A stretch of DNA of 64,000 nucleotides from contig JAPTYO010000005.1 of NCBI GenBank assembly GCA_036873135.1, positions 18,434,666 through 18,498,665 on the forward strand, in the 5' to 3' direction. Of this stretch, positions 1 through 11,700 are shown piece by piece (position 1 is the first letter of the stretch; each line of letters starts with the position of its first letter). Source of the stretch: Clarkia xantiana subsp. parviflora (taxonomy: Eukaryota; Streptophyta; Magnoliopsida; Myrtales; Onagraceae). The notes under the pieces are model-generated. The model searched no databases and had not been told where the DNA came from. It saw only the letters and a program-made list of their open reading frames with translations. Made by a program: the position numbers and the translations under genes.

Positions 1-3
1 TAC

Positions 4-1973
4 CTCTATCCGACGCATGCACATCTCCTTGACATCCCGGCGCATCTCCTCCCGATCTAAGGTAATCGGATACCTCATAGAAGGCAGAATTGAGCCTGCT
101 ACCAGGTGTAGGGCCAGCTCCGGATATGTGTCCCCTTGTCGGAGCTGAACCCCTTGCAGCGTCTGGATCGGGGTCTAGGGAGCATCCTCCTGGTCGGAGT
201 CGAAGGCCTTGTAGAAGCTCCCGTCAAGGGGAAGAGGAGAAGGGCCGACTGGGGACGTGGAGGGGCGTGCCTCCAACCCACCCCGGGCTAGGGAAGGAGT
301 GAAGTCATGGACGGGCGACGGTTGTCGCTGCGGTTGTGAAGAAGGCGAGGGGGGCAGCCCCTTGGAGGTTGGTTTCAGCGGGGACTGCCCCGTCCTCCGA
401 CGATGGCGAAGGGAGCCACCCTCATCAGTCTCCTCAGAGGAGTCCAAGCTCTCCACCCTACGAAATTGTTCGCCGGTCGGGGTCCCACCACTGGAGAAAA
501 GTGGTGCCCCTGCCGAAGGAGGCGCGCCTGCTGAGGCTCCAGCACCCGACGGAGTCCCGGAGTGGCCTGCACCTAAAGGACGAGAAGAGGCTTTAGAAAC
601 GTAATCAAGGAATTCATTAGAGCCCTTAAACCAAACAATACGTCGGGAGACATATTGGTCCTTCCCGCGATAGTTGTAGTAGCCCGCCTTCAGGACACGA
701 GGAGTTTCCCCTCGAAGGACTCGTTTGACGTCAGCAATGCGGGCCTCCATGGTCGAAGGAATCAACTCCTTCGGGACCATCCTCCTGTACGATTTAATAG
801 CGAGGCGGAGCTTTTTACCTTCTTCAGCGTTCTGGACGTCGAAGAGCTTGCCCACCTCCACACGGCTCCGCTTTGGCCTCTCCGCGGAAGGAGACCCCGA
901 TGGAGCAGCGGCCTTCTTGGCGGACTTCCTCTTCCGCGTGGGACGGACAGCATCGGTCTCCCCCTGCTTTAGGATCAGATTGGGCAGCACGGATACCTTC
1001 TTGGCTGCAAACAATAAGAGAAAAGGGTTAGAGATTTACCCAGGGAACCATATTGGAGAGGCCGTCGAAAAGCTGCCCCCCCGGAAACTATGTCGAGGAG
1101 TCGGATCCCGGCATTCACCAGGTCCCGCTCCACGAGAGAGTTGGCGTCAAGGGGAGTGTAGGACCCCCCCCCCCCCCCCCCACCGGTAGAGCTGGATGAG
1201 CTGAAGAGTCTGGAAGTCTTTGTCGGTGTAGGTGTGGAAAGCGGGAGGAGAATCCGCTTCCACCTCCCATCGGGGCCATGGGATCGAGGAGTTTTGGATG
1301 AAGAAGTAGCTCCTCTTCCACCCACTGTTGTCGGACCCCGTGTCGACCAGGAGTCCCCGACCCTTGACCACCTTCCAGATGTCATTGGTCCAGTTGCACA
1401 ACCCAAGTTGTGTCTTGTTCCACTTCGGCATCCGGGGGTAGAAGGCGCAAATCCCCGCCTCGTTGCACTTCATCCCGTAGAAGGTCCTGAAGAGCTTGAG
1501 GCTGTATACCCACTTCTGTCGGAAGCAGAGGACCTGGAAGGCGTTCCACAGGCGTATGGCGTGCGGAGAGAAGGTGGTCAAATGAGTCTTGTAATGCTGG
1601 CACATTTCGACCAGATTACCACAGAAGGGGAATCTGATCCCCGCTGATATTTGCCCCGTAGAGACAAATACCTCCCCTTTCCGGGGACGAGTAACCTCAA
1701 GGTTACCCGAGGGGCGGGGCCAGGGATACGGGAAACGAGGTTCCCAGGTGGAGGTGATGCATCCCTCCCGGAGAGCGGCATCATAAGCAGTGCTGGAAAT
1801 CTCGTTCAGAGCATAGTCGAAGTTGAAGGGCTTCCTCCCCTCGGAACTAGATCCGCTGTCTGAAACCAGCCATGGAAAGGCACATTGGGTTTTCCCGGGA
1901 AATTACAAACAAACTAAGTAGAGATGAAGGAAGGAGATAGGCGAACAATAAAGAAGAAACCCTTACCAGACAT
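4..1973 (-). pseudogene. aORF of element A, Transposase_28-like antisense gene (exons 1-3)
   Basis: I read a spliced gene: exon 1 is 7 bases (ATGTCTG, 1,967-1,973) followed by GTAAGG; exon 2 is 1,859-1,040, ending at GGTAAAT; exon 3 is 1,004-4 after TTTGCAG. The window starts at the next donor (GTA at 3-1), so the coiled-coil exon is off the edge. Exon 2 encodes the conserved core: FPFCG, HAIRLWNAF, LFRTFYGMKC, and a tryptophan-rich segment ending IPWPRW. Exon 3 begins AKK and has a basic stretch and the segment LKAGYYNYRGKDQY. Damage: an 18-base C run at about 1,163-1,180 shifts the frame, and TAG at 175-177 interrupts exon 3. The resemblance to the plant 'putative gypsy type transposon' domain is from memory of the family; function is unknown. 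Confidence 0.75.
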
Positions 1974-2133
1974 GATGATTGGAGGTTGGAAGAACGAACT
2001 TGACGTTGCCGGAAAGGTAATCGGAGGAACACTAAGGTCTTCGGAATTGCAGAGCTTGAATTAGGCAGAGAAGTTGCAGAGAGCTTTTGAAAATTCGGAG
2101 ACGGTAAAAGTGAAATTGTGCCCACGGTTAGGG

Positions 2134-2140
2134 TTTTATA
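2134..2140 (-). promoter_or_regulatory. TATA box of the element A aORF
   Basis: TATAAAA on the minus strand, within CCTATAAAACCC, 161 bases upstream of the ATG of the 7-base first exon. It lies between the 3' LTR and the gene, outside the LTR. The same motif occurs at nearly the same distance in D and I, which is why I call it a promoter. Confidence 0.7.
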
Positions 2141-2509
2141 GGCGAAGAGGACAGTCGAAGGGATGCTTTGATCTGAATCGTCAAAGTTGAAGCGTTCTGA
2201 TCTGGACCGTTGAGATGAAACGTGCAGAATGGCAACGGGTGCAATGATGAAACAGCCTGAAAAGCACTTTTCAGAAAAAGCAGACGCGAAAAATCAGGCA
2301 CGGGTACTGAGGACGTCGCTTTGTTATCTACTGCATTTAATGGATGGGGAACCAAGGAGTCCTCTCGGATTGGGCAGTTATCCACAAGGTAATGAGGAAA
2401 AGTGAACGAGAAGACTTGTACTAAGTGTGCCAAGAGAAAGATCCCCGACTTCGAGGTTGGGAGTTGAAAGACACGACGAACTATAAGTCCCTCATGTCTT
2501 GGGGGCAAA

Positions 2510-2907
2510 TGATGGGTTCCGCTATGGCCGTTAGGCCCTTTAAAAGCGAGGAAACGGCGGAGCGTGGCCAAGATACGCGGGGCGTGGCCGAGATAATCGA
2601 GATCATGGCCTAGATAGGCGAGATCGTGCCCGAGATACGCGGAATACGGGCTAACCACCCCCAACGGTTTACCAGGTAACTGAGGTACCTCTCCGCCTAT
2701 AAAAAGGCAGAGGTTACCTCAGATCAATGACGTTTTGAGATACGTTACTTGAGATTACTGTTTGCCAGTCCACACGAGATACTCATTTAAGCATCGGAGA
2801 GGGATTCTTGGTCACCGCTCGGTCTATCCCCTCTTGCAGGATTGCGTAGAGCAAAGGAGCTAGGATCGCTGTCAAGGATCGTACCAGAGTTCCATCGTGA
2901 TCCAACA
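2510..2907 (+). repeat. 3' LTR of element A
   Basis: Starts TGATGGGTTCCG right after the purine tract and ends GTGATCCAACA, like the LTRs of D and I. It contains a degenerate minisatellite of GAGATA..CG(G) units (about 2,570-2,645), a TATA box (CCTATAAAA, 2,696-2,704) between inverted arms (2,682-2,697 and 2,706-2,720), and the box ACTCATTTAAGCATCGGAG shared with D and I. At 398 bp it is about half the length of the D LTR. Confidence 0.85.
2682..2720 (+). promoter_or_regulatory. LTR TATA box in an inverted repeat (element A)
   Basis: The arms GAGGTACCTCTCCGCC and GGCAGAGGTTACCTC can pair around TATAAAAA. This is the expected core promoter of the element. The arms differ in sequence from those of D and I but occupy the same place. 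Confidence 0.6.
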
Positions 2908-4214
2908 CCCAAGATGCTTAGTTTGGAGATGGGATAAAACCTGAGATAAGTTATGCAACGAATAAGGATTAAGTCGGTTAAAGGATTTTCCTTCCAAACG
3001 CCTTGAAGAATAAGTCAGGCTAGGCATTCAAATCAATTAAAACACACTTCAAGAAGCAGAATTCAAAAACATAATGTTTGAGTTACTCTATCAGGTGTTC
3101 CCTAAGGGATGAAAAAGATAACTCACATGTATGTAAACTGTTTTCCAATAAAATCGGAAAGACACGTCGCCATAAAAGCTAAAGAATGATAATGAGTTAA
3201 ATCATATCATCTTGCGATATTAAACTGCGCACTAAACACACGCATTTAGGACAAGAGCATGATAACTACTCTTAGAAAATGCCTGTTTAAAGCTTTTGAA
3301 AATGTTGTCCTGACCGAACATGAGACATTACATCTCTTGAGGGAGAATATTCCAAATGCACGAACAGTTTAATCTAAGTAGTCATGATCATAACGGAGCA
3401 GGATATCCCTGACAATCAGATCCCACTTAATTCGAGTGGGAGAGATTTGAACCGGCAACTCAAGTGAATGACATGGTAAATGATAATGGAAACATTTTCA
3501 TAGTAAATCCAGTGGGAGGAATAAACCCTACCACATGAGATCACTGTTGCCGCAGAGACGAATCAAGTTGAACCTGTTTGTCATATTGCCGAACCAGGAA
3601 AGCCACAACTACCTCTACTACCCATTGTTTCCAGTGGTAGTGATACCCATTGTTTTCAGTGGGAGTGATCCGACCAAACTTGGTTCCAGATTCTAGTGAT
3701 CAAAGAATTCATCTAGAAAGTAAAACCCCGAGACCAAGAGGTTGACAAAGGAAAGTTGTTGGTCAAGGTTTAAGCACTGCTCTAGTTCCAAAGGGAAACG
3801 ATGCTCCAAAAAGAAGCATTGTTTCGAGTGGGAGAAATGTTCCCATTTGAAGTGATGCTACAAAAAGAAGCATTATTCCGAGTGGGAGAAATGATCAGAC
3901 TCTAGAAGGGATTAATCAAGCCTAGACGAAAGTCAAAGGCTTCAAACCCGGCTTCGAACCCATCGAGTAGGGTGAAATCCTTACTCTAATAACTGTTGGC
4001 AAGCATTGGAAAGACCTCAATTGGAGAAACGGATGAAAATAATAAAAGAAAGAAATCACCTAAATGAAAGCCATTATAGTCTATAATTGATCTACCTGCT
4101 AACCATAGGGGCACATGGATAAGGTGAGTCCTGAAAGAAGGCTCACCACTGATGGAAAAGGTCGAGAGGTACGAAACCTGACTTGATGCAAAAGGATATA
4201 CCCATTTCACGGAG

Positions 4215-5520
4215 TTGACTTTGACAAAACAAACTCAATATATGTGCGTAAAACCACGGTTAGGGCAAGTCATGGTCCTGGTTGCAAGTCTCGATCTCCA
4301 GCTGCACCAAATGGATGTTACAAAGACCGCATTCCTCCACGGAAACCTGGAGAAAGAGATCTACATGCAGCAACCAGAGGGTTTCATTACTCCTGGTAAA
4401 GAACGTAAAGTTTGTAAACTCCAAAGGTCCATCTTTGGTCTTAAACAGTCGTCTCGACAATGGTACCACTGATTCAACGAGGGAATCGTAGGAAACGGAT
4501 TCGTGAATCTTCACGAGGATCCGTGCGTGTATTATAAGACCTCCGGGTCTAAGTATGTCATCTTAACCTTATACGTTGACGACATACTCATTGCCGCAAA
4601 CGATGTGAGTTTTATGAACAAGTCAAAGTCATGGTTGGCATCTGTATTTGAGATGAAAGACATGGGAGAGGCCACGTACATCTAGGGCATTAAAATTGCT
4701 AGAGATCGGGCTACCCGGAAATTGTGTCTGTCTCAAGAAGCTTATATTAACAAACTGTTTGAAAAAATTCAGATTAAAGGATGCCAAACCCGTGGATACG
4801 CCAGTGGTGTTTGGGTGCGCACTGTCAAAACATGACGGCCCCAAGAACCTGGCAGAGCGTGAGGAGATGAAGGGTGCGGAGTATTTAAGCATGGTCGGTA
4901 GTTTGATGTACGCCATGTAATGCACCCGTCCGGATATTTGTTACGCCATGGGCCTATTAGCACGTTTCCAATCAGATCCTGGCTATCAACATTTAAAGGC
5001 TGTAAAACGAATTATTCGTTATCAGAAAGGTACTACTGACTACGCACTCTGCTATGAGGGTGGGAGTTTAGAATTGACCGGTTACAATGACGCCGACCAT
5101 GATGGCGATCCGGATGATCGTAAGTCCACCACAGGAGGAGTGTTTCTCCTTGCTAATGTCGCCATTTTATGGACGAGCAAGAAGCGAATCCGTGTCGCGC
5201 TGTCCACGATGGAATCAGAATTCGTAGCTCTCTCCAAGAATGCATAGGAAACGGTCTGGCTTAAAAGGCTTCTTACTGTGCTGCTTGATGGTAACGTCGG
5301 GAGTAAGCCTGTGAAGGTGTTCTCTGACAGTTAGGTAGTCATTGCGACGGTAAAGAATCCGAAGTACCATAGTAGGACCAAACACATTGATGTGAAATAT
5401 TTTTATGATAATCTTTGGTAGAAGACAGTATAATCACTGTGGAATACTTGTCCACTGATAACATGATTGCGGACCCATTAACTAAACCACTACGTAGGGA
5501 AATATTCGAAAAGCATGTAA
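4215..5520 (+). pseudogene. copia pol remnant: reverse transcriptase and RNase H (element J)
   Basis: Copia-type RT is recognisable by LHQMDVTKTAFLHGNL, then QPEGF, IFGLKQS, and the catalytic YVDD at 4,572-4,583. Downstream are DAKPVDTP, RPDICYAMG and the RNase H pieces STTGGVFLL and ALSTMESEFVALS, ending with TKHIDVKY and LTKPLRREIFEKHVK near 5,385-5,530. The gene is dead: in-frame stops at 4,470-4,472, 4,683-4,685, 4,918-4,920 and 5,245-5,247, and a frameshift near 4,760-4,775. Integrase and gag are not recognisable upstream. Order RT then RNase H with no integrase after it is the copia arrangement. Confidence 0.85.
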
Positions 5521-5554
5521 AACTGCATGGATTGCGTAGGGTTTAGTGGTGGCA

Positions 5555-6324
5555 TGTATCCGTGATAACATTTTGATATTAGAAAGTTATATTTTGTAAG
5601 CGAAAGAATTGCAACTGATTTTATGATCAATCGACATTATAATATTTTGATTACATCAAATTTTCGGTCTATAAACTAAGTCGTAGGAGGACGCAATCCT
5701 CTGCCAAAACTATGTAGAATGTGGGCCTTACCTCGGCACACAGGTACGGTCGTCTTGCGGTGGAGGGAGGCCTCTACTAAGCAAGGCTAGATAAGAATCA
5801 GGGGGATAAACCTGCTTACGCAGAACGATCATCTAGTGTAGAAGTAACTCGACATGATCTTCGATTGCAGATCGCTGTGATGAACTTTGTTCGTCATTAA
5901 TCCATATTCTGGGCCATATGAGAATCTGCGATAGTATGATTTGACATGTCCCATTCCTTTGAACTTTAAAGGGCAGGTTTGCTATTCATACTACGCGTGC
6001 CACGTCTGACCACGAGGTCACAACTCGGCTGTTCTAGGAAAGAATCCTCGTGATTCTGGAGGGCGCAAACTTCTTCACCTCGAGCGTGTGATTGATCCCG
6101 GGAGCCTTATGAAGAGGCACCCAAAGTATCCTCACAGACTCAGAACTCATATATAAGGTCAGGCTTAATGTTCGCTTCCCGGCGTACGAGCGTAGTGCAG
6201 AACAAAAAGGCCTAGTGATCACGTCTTTGGAAACCGGTTGGGTTTGACTAAGGGTATTAGCGATGGGGATGGTCAAGTTCACCAGTAATTCACCGACTCT
6301 TGTATTCTTTAGGTGGCCACCAAC
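5555..6324 (+). repeat. Copia LTR of element J, left part
   Basis: Begins about TGTATCCGTGATAAC, right after the pol end. It matches, in the opposite orientation, the right part of the minus-strand LTR at 30,371-32,078, and from about 5,878 it matches 34,505 onward. It stops at 6,324 after GGCCACCAAC, about 770 bp into a LTR of roughly 1.7 kb. Confidence 0.7.
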
Positions 6325-6327
6325 TCT

Positions 6328-6344
6328 GGGGGGGGGGGGGGGGG
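6328..6344. repeat. Run of 17 G at the copia LTR break
   Basis: An uninterrupted G run lies four bases after the end of the copia LTR homology. Homopolymers of this length are prone to sequencing and assembly error, so the junction should be treated with care. Confidence 0.9.
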
Positions 6345-7895
6345 CAAGGCGGGATACGCGCCCAATTAAACAACGGACACCCACCAGCCCACCCCATAAG
6401 CAAGTAAGGAAACCTCAAGGAAGTAGCAATCAAACACAAGAAGCAGGCCAACCGCTGCAAGCCAAAACGCATAGCAGATATACACCTAGTGCCACTAACC
6501 CTACCACTAGAGATCAAAGGACTACTATGGAGACAAAAGAAGCGTACATGGAGGATACCACTCGCTGAAGGGAGAATTTTGGTGGGTAAACAAACATAAA
6601 CATTACCAACACCACCCGAGCAAGTCGGAGAAGGGACCGGACAACGACAGCAAGCCATATACCAACCAGTGGTATAAGATGAAGAACCCTGCACATAAGC
6701 CACCAGCCACGACCAACATAAGGACATCCTTCAATGCATAACAATCGATCCACTACGGGGGCACTCGTACATGGGTCGCCAAGCGGGATTACATCCGTTG
6801 AATTAGCCCAGCACCCAAACCCATCCCCCAACATCAGGAGTATGCCCGCCATAAGGATAGCCATATACATACAAGAGTATATACACGACGACTGAAACCT
6901 CAATTGTAAAGAGGCAAAGCATACATGCCACGAAGGTAACCCCCATATCAAAGCCACAAGGGCAAAGCCCTCACCCAGGGAGGAACAAAGCCTCTCCCAA
7001 TAATTACTACCATCCTCAAGGGCGAACACGAATTAAAATTTACTCCCTCATCCTAATCACCAAACCCAAATAGCTCCTTATAAGAAAACACAAGGTACGT
7101 GCCCTACTCACCACCACGCGGGATACAATAGAATATCAAAAGGGAATATTCAATGACGCCTGCCGAAACCTCAAGGCTCGACAAAACAAGGGAGGTGAAA
7201 CATCGCCTCAACCAAATAAATAGGCACAACCACTATACCATCAGGAAGCGGGGTGGCAGAGCCACCACTATGGCGTTGCAATATGATAAGAATGCCTAAA
7301 ATAAGAATAGGGGGCACCTGGAAAGGCCATCTCATTCCCAAGAGAAGGCCGAGCATCTCCAAGACAATAACACGGACTCAAATCGAAGAGCAAGCAATAG
7401 ATCACGAGAGCATGAAGAGCAAGCCTACCACGGGACGTTGTTAGAGGAACAGAACCCACTTATCTCGAAGAACGACGCTCCTTATCCGGAATGTTCTAAA
7501 GGAAAGCCGGGCAATAAAGAAAAAACGGCGAACGATAAAGAATTACCAACAATCAAGGTAACATAAAATGACAGCAAGACCAACCTACCCAAGGGTACGC
7601 TCCAAAGTGCACGAAGACCGAACGCTTACTAAGGAGGCAAAGGATGTGTGCATGGGCGATAATACTTGTTAAAGGGGGGATCTTGATGAACCAATCGTGA
7701 AAACGCCACCAGGGGGAGGGAGACAAATAAAATCACCTTGACATCACCAAAGGGGGCATAGAAATAGAAGCACATCTCGAGAACTCGACAGAGGTCGGGA
7801 CCGTCACTAAGGTACTTCACACTACCTATTAGGGCGATATTCCGCTAAAAATAGAGTCAATAAAAGGCTAAGTCATTCCTTGACTCGGGGGAAAA
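6345..7895 (+). mobile_element. Element B internal remnant, no recognisable gene
   Basis: This stretch precedes an LTR and ends in a purine tract (GGGGGAAAA, 7,887-7,895), so it is probably the 3' internal part of element B. Both strands show only short open frames with no domain I recognise. The longest minus-strand ones (6,290-6,727 and 6,514-7,029) are rich in Cys, Trp and Leu and look like chance. Confidence 0.5.
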
Positions 7896-8640
7896 TGGTG
7901 GATATACGCCCAAGCCTTCACCAACCGGGCCCAAGAGGTGGGCCCAAAATTATCCCGTGTGGTAAAACCCACTCGGGAAGATCCCGGGTGGAAAAATAAC
8001 CCCGAACTCGAGCAAAGAAAACCTTGCTCGTGTACCCGAGCAAGGAAAAAATTTGCTCGGGTCTCCGAGCAAGGCCCACCTTGCTCGGGTACCCGAGCAA
8101 GGCCCTAGGGGTACCCCTTCGAGTACCCCCGTCCGTCCGGACGAGTCCCTCTCGTCCGGACCCCCACCCTCGGACGATATTTCGCCCGGGGCATACCCTT
8201 GAAGGGCCACACGCTAACACTTGACCAAATTGAACTTACCTACGGTCGAACCAATGTCAAAGGCAACTTATTTACGGTCAAGCCAAACCCATAATTATGA
8301 ACCCGCCACAGCCAGACCAGAGAACCACTGGAACCGGGCCGGTTCGATGGAAACTCTATAAATAGAGAGCTCATCCCCTCATTTGAAGGTATTCACTCTC
8401 TCTCTAAGCTCATTCTCTCTCTAGAAGCTCTCACAAACTTAAGCTTCAGAGTGGGCTTACCGGGAACCCCTCCGTGCCCCTTTTTCAGGGAAGGAAGGAG
8501 AAGATCGAGAAGGAGAAGCCTACCAAAGAAAGAGATCAGGAAGGAGAAGCCCATCTACGAAGGATAAGCCCATCAACGGAAGAGAAGCCCACGACGAACA
8601 CTTGTGAGCAAACAGCTACTACCTTACTTTTACATCAACA
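7896..8640 (+). repeat. LTR of element B
   Basis: Starts TGGTGGATATACGCCC after a purine tract and ends about TACATCAACA. It has a TATA box (CTCTATAAATAGAG, near 8,353-8,366) and the box CTTAAGCTTCAGAGTGGG. It is the same family as the minus-strand LTR of element G (45,773-46,490): both share the segment around CATCCCCTCATTTGAAGGTA. No primer-binding site follows it, so I read it as a 3' LTR or solo LTR. The right end is uncertain; an alternative CATCAACA lies near 8,701. Confidence 0.7.
8025..8105. repeat. Palindrome array in the element B LTR
   Basis: Three imperfect copies of CTTGCTCGGGTACCCGAGCA follow one another; the core CTCGGGTACCCGAG is a perfect palindrome. The array lies upstream of the TATA box, in the U3 part of the LTR. 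The G LTR keeps a weaker form near 46,283-46,325. Confidence 0.75.
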
Positions 8641-8964
8641 ATACACCCTACTCTAGAATTACACCAAGTAGCGGACACTATGCATATAACGTGCATCAAC
8701 AATACAAGATATTACGCTAAACACAAAAAGCGGCCTATATTACACGCTGCCAACACGTCAACATTCGACGTCAACAATGAGCAAACAAAGCGCTCTCTCT
8801 CGGCTTATGTTTAGTTCATTACGAGTAGCCTCAACAACATTTTACATACTGGAAATTTCACCAATGATTATCTATGAGTAACATGGCGGGACATCCCTAG
8901 CTCGTGGGCAACCCCATGATTACAACCGCCATTCCTTATATTTTTGACAAGAGGCGGTCATCTA

Positions 8965-9285
8965 CAGCATGACGCGACGCGACATCCTCTATACGAGGGC
9001 AACCCCATGAGAACCTACTACTAAACACAAGTAGCGTTCATTACTAAACACAATGTGGTGCGACATCCTCTATACGAGGGCAACCCCACACTACTACATG
9101 GTGCGACATCCTCTATACGAGGGCAACACCATGTCATCTTGCTGCAGAGAATGAAACACAGTATTGATTACTCAACACCCGGGCATGAGTTCACCCCCAC
9201 ATTACATGGCGCGACATCCTCCACGCGAGGGTAACCACATGAAACATGGCGCGACATCCTCTATACGAGGGCAACCCCACGGGAA
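8965..9285. repeat. Dispersed-tandem repeat in element C
   Basis: The word GCGACATCCTCTATACGAGG, with close variants, occurs at least four times, each time followed by GCAACCCCA or similar and often flanked by CATGG. An interspersed piece ACCTACTACTAAACACAAGT also repeats. An earlier degenerate copy starts near 8,890. The position corresponds to the repeat blocks of D and I between pol and the aORF. Confidence 0.75.
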
Positions 9286-9384
9286 CCTACTACTAAACAC
9301 AAGTAGCGTCCATTACTAACCACCCATCTACGCCGGCAGGAGCGTATCCTGAGATCATCGCTATACACAATGCATCGAAAAACT

Positions 9385-9960
9385 CACCAAACCTACAAGT
9401 GGAGTCTTGTAAAACGTTACCTTGGACGTGAACAAGTAACAAAAACAAAACACTTCAATTTAGCAAGTAGAGTCTTGCCACAACGTCGCCTTGGAATGGT
9501 CCAAGAGATGGTAAAAACAACAAGGTGTATCACACGACCTATATTTCACCCCTTGGAATAACCAAGTGGAGGCGTATTAGCATCGCAAGGTAAGTACATG
9601 AAATAGCCAAGGAACATCTTGCCTTAATGCTACAACGGGGGTGCCTATGTAGCGGACATAAAATACATCCAAATTAGCAAGTCTTGTCTTACAATAACTT
9701 CGCTTTGGAATGGCCCAAAATACGGTAAAAACTACAAGGCGTAGTACACGACCTTTTTTCTGCCCCTTGGAATAAACAAGTGGAGGCACACTAGAATCGC
9801 AAGGCAAGTACATGGATTAGCCAGCAGAACGCCTTGCAATAACGTTACGCGGGGTTTTCCCAACTAACATATGGAAAAATATGTCAAATTAAAAAGTAGC
9901 ATCTTGACACAACGTTGCCTTAGAGTGGACTAAGAGATGGTAAAAAATAAAGTCTCACCT
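9385..9960. repeat. About 216-bp tandem repeat in element C
   Basis: Units start near 9,458, 9,674 and 9,889 (spacings 216 and 215), with a partial unit before them. Shared pieces include CCTTGGAAT, GGTAAAAAC, CACGACCT, CCCCTTGGAATAA and AAGTGGAGGC. Units are diverged, so the array is old. Between 9,960 and 10,470 I see only fragments of similar words. Confidence 0.7.
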
Positions 9961-10475
9961 CGTTGAGACGACTCTCCTATGTACGTGTAAGGTTCTTTCA
10001 CATTACTACTCACAAATGCCAAGTACCGGGATAAGGGTCTTGTGCATTACTACCTATAAATGCCAAATACCATTGCAAAGTCTTCCGCGTTACTAACCAC
10101 GAAATATGGCAACCATACTACTCATCTACTCAACTCACTCCTATGTATTATGCCACGCCTTAGGATAACTAAGAGGGGCGCGCAAACACAATGACTCACG
10201 TCTCCTTACTACAATCACGGATACTGTATCCAATTAGAGGAAGAGTCTCAACTTTACTCTACAGTCCAAACAATATGGACAACTATGATAGCAAAGGTAT
10301 GAAAGATTACTAATAAGTTATCATGCATTACTAAAACATCTACGACAGGTCTATATGACAACGTCAAACATCAAAGCATAAGGATAAAAGGTTCAAGGGG
10401 ATAACACCCCAAACACAACCTCTACCTGACAGGGGAAGCAAAACTATATACAATGGTCTGATAAGTAACCAACAA

Positions 10476-11700
10476 TCAACCTGACGCCACGTCAGGCGCA
10501 TCAACACTACCAGATGGTTTCGCTATAACTTCGTCTTGAACAATGGACTCCACAACAACGCTGACACCCCCGACAGCATCAAACACCACGTCAATGCGAG
10601 CAGCAGCTGCATCTCGGAGGCGCAATGCTGGCACATAACTAGTGGAAAACTCAGCAAATATACCCAACTAATCAAAGGGAAAGTCGGGGGCAAGGGAGTA
10701 TACCTTCTCAATAAAGTCCTCTGAAAAGTCATACACCAAGTCATCAGCACCTGCCTGAACATCATCGCGGAAGGACAACGAGTCCTTGTACTCTGCGACG
10801 CCAACAACCTTCCCTTCTCATGCGCACTCTCTTGCATAGCCTGCAAGGCAATACCGTGCGCTTCGCCATCCTTAGCCACCTTCTTCTGAAGGGCAGTTAT
10901 ATCGGACTCGAGTACAGCAACTCGAGCCTGGCGAACTGAGGCACCCGCCTCCAAATCAATAGCCTTGGCCTCCAAGAGATGCGCTTTCTCCTTCGCACTC
11001 GCGAGCTCACGAAAAACCATGTCGGACTTCTCTTGGAGAGCCTTCTTCTCCTCAGTGAGTTCAATCACAAAGGAGGAAAGGTTTACCGCGTCGACAACAA
11101 CCTATAACGCAATACAACATACAATAACAAACTAGTTGTAACAACAATGCAGATATGCATACAAGCTATAAAAGAATAAGGATGAACATTTACCGGCGCA
11201 AAAGCATAAGCGCGCGCATCCTCAGGCTCGCTGGGGCAAACGCTCCGATCACCAGAAGGGATAATCCGGTGAAACACACGTACTCCCACCTTGGGAATAA
11301 TCAAGCTGGCCTCCTTGGAAAATCGGGGCTCCCCAACAGCTAAGGGTGCCTACTCAGACCCAATAATATCAGCATCATGAAAACAAACCAAGTCGTCGCA
11401 CACAGGCACAGCGAGTCAGTGACTCCTACCAAACCACAGAAAATCACAATAAGTTAATTGGAAGAATACTATGACTACAACATACCTACGCGAATCAGAT
11501 CCTCTTCCAATAATCGGTCTCTCGACCGGGGGGTAGGAAAGATAGGCAAACGAGAAATCTTCGGTCTCCTGGAGTCGCTCGATGGCCGAATCTTGAAGTC
11601 GGGTCGCTTCACCTTCGGCCGAACAGGAGTATAATCGACAGGAAAAACATGAGATATCACAAGAAGCGGTAATCCCTCCAATAACTGATAAAGCAATCGA
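10476..11700 (-). pseudogene. aORF of element C, coiled-coil 3' exon
   Basis: The clearest exon runs from about 11,101 (after TATAG) to the stop at 10,476-10,478. It opens with a coiled coil (ELTEEKKALQEK, then ELASAKEKAHLLEAKA) and, after a one-base frameshift near 10,818, continues with VAEYKDSLSF and EDFIEKV before a Val/Ala/Asp-rich tail. The same EY/EF..S..F signature ends the aORFs of D (GEYRNSEEF) and G (GVQEFLASEDF). Pieces of earlier exons may lie at 11,190-11,340 and 11,480-11,700. I cannot place the first exon or the Transposase_28-like core. Confidence 0.6.

Larger units (their letters stand above)
1..2907 (+). mobile_element. Element A: 3' part of a Tat-type Ty3/gypsy retrotransposon
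   Basis: The window opens inside this element. It holds, left to right, most of an antisense accessory gene (minus strand), a purine tract (TTGGGGGCAAA, ending 2,509) and a 3' LTR (2,510-2,907). Gag-pol and the 5' LTR would lie off the left edge. The order matches complete element D, so the element runs on the plus strand although its visible gene runs on the minus strand. The LTR ends in CCAACA and the next bases are CCCAA; a matching target duplication cannot be tested here. Confidence 0.85.
2908..6324 (+). mobile_element. Element J: decayed Ty1/copia retrotransposon, 3' part
   Basis: Contains a decayed pol (integrase-RT spacer, RT, RNase H) and the first 770 bp of its 3' LTR. The stretch 2,908-4,200 has only broken reading frames; around 3,540-3,960 it repeats a GTGGGAGAAATG motif and I can follow no domain. 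Left of 2,908 lies element A, so A may have inserted into J. The LTR is cut at 6,324, and a fragment that continues it exactly lies at 49,703-49,767. Confidence 0.75.

Noticed and set aside
6290..7029. Two minus-strand ORFs of 145 and 171 codons
   Set aside because: Cys/Trp-rich, no match to the aORF pattern or any family I know; one overlaps a G run and the copia LTR.
8860..9300. CRISPR-like spacing of GCGACATCCTCTATACGAGG repeats
   Set aside because: Plant nuclear sequence, imperfect repeats, irregular and repeated spacers, no cas genes; fits a retroelement repeat block.
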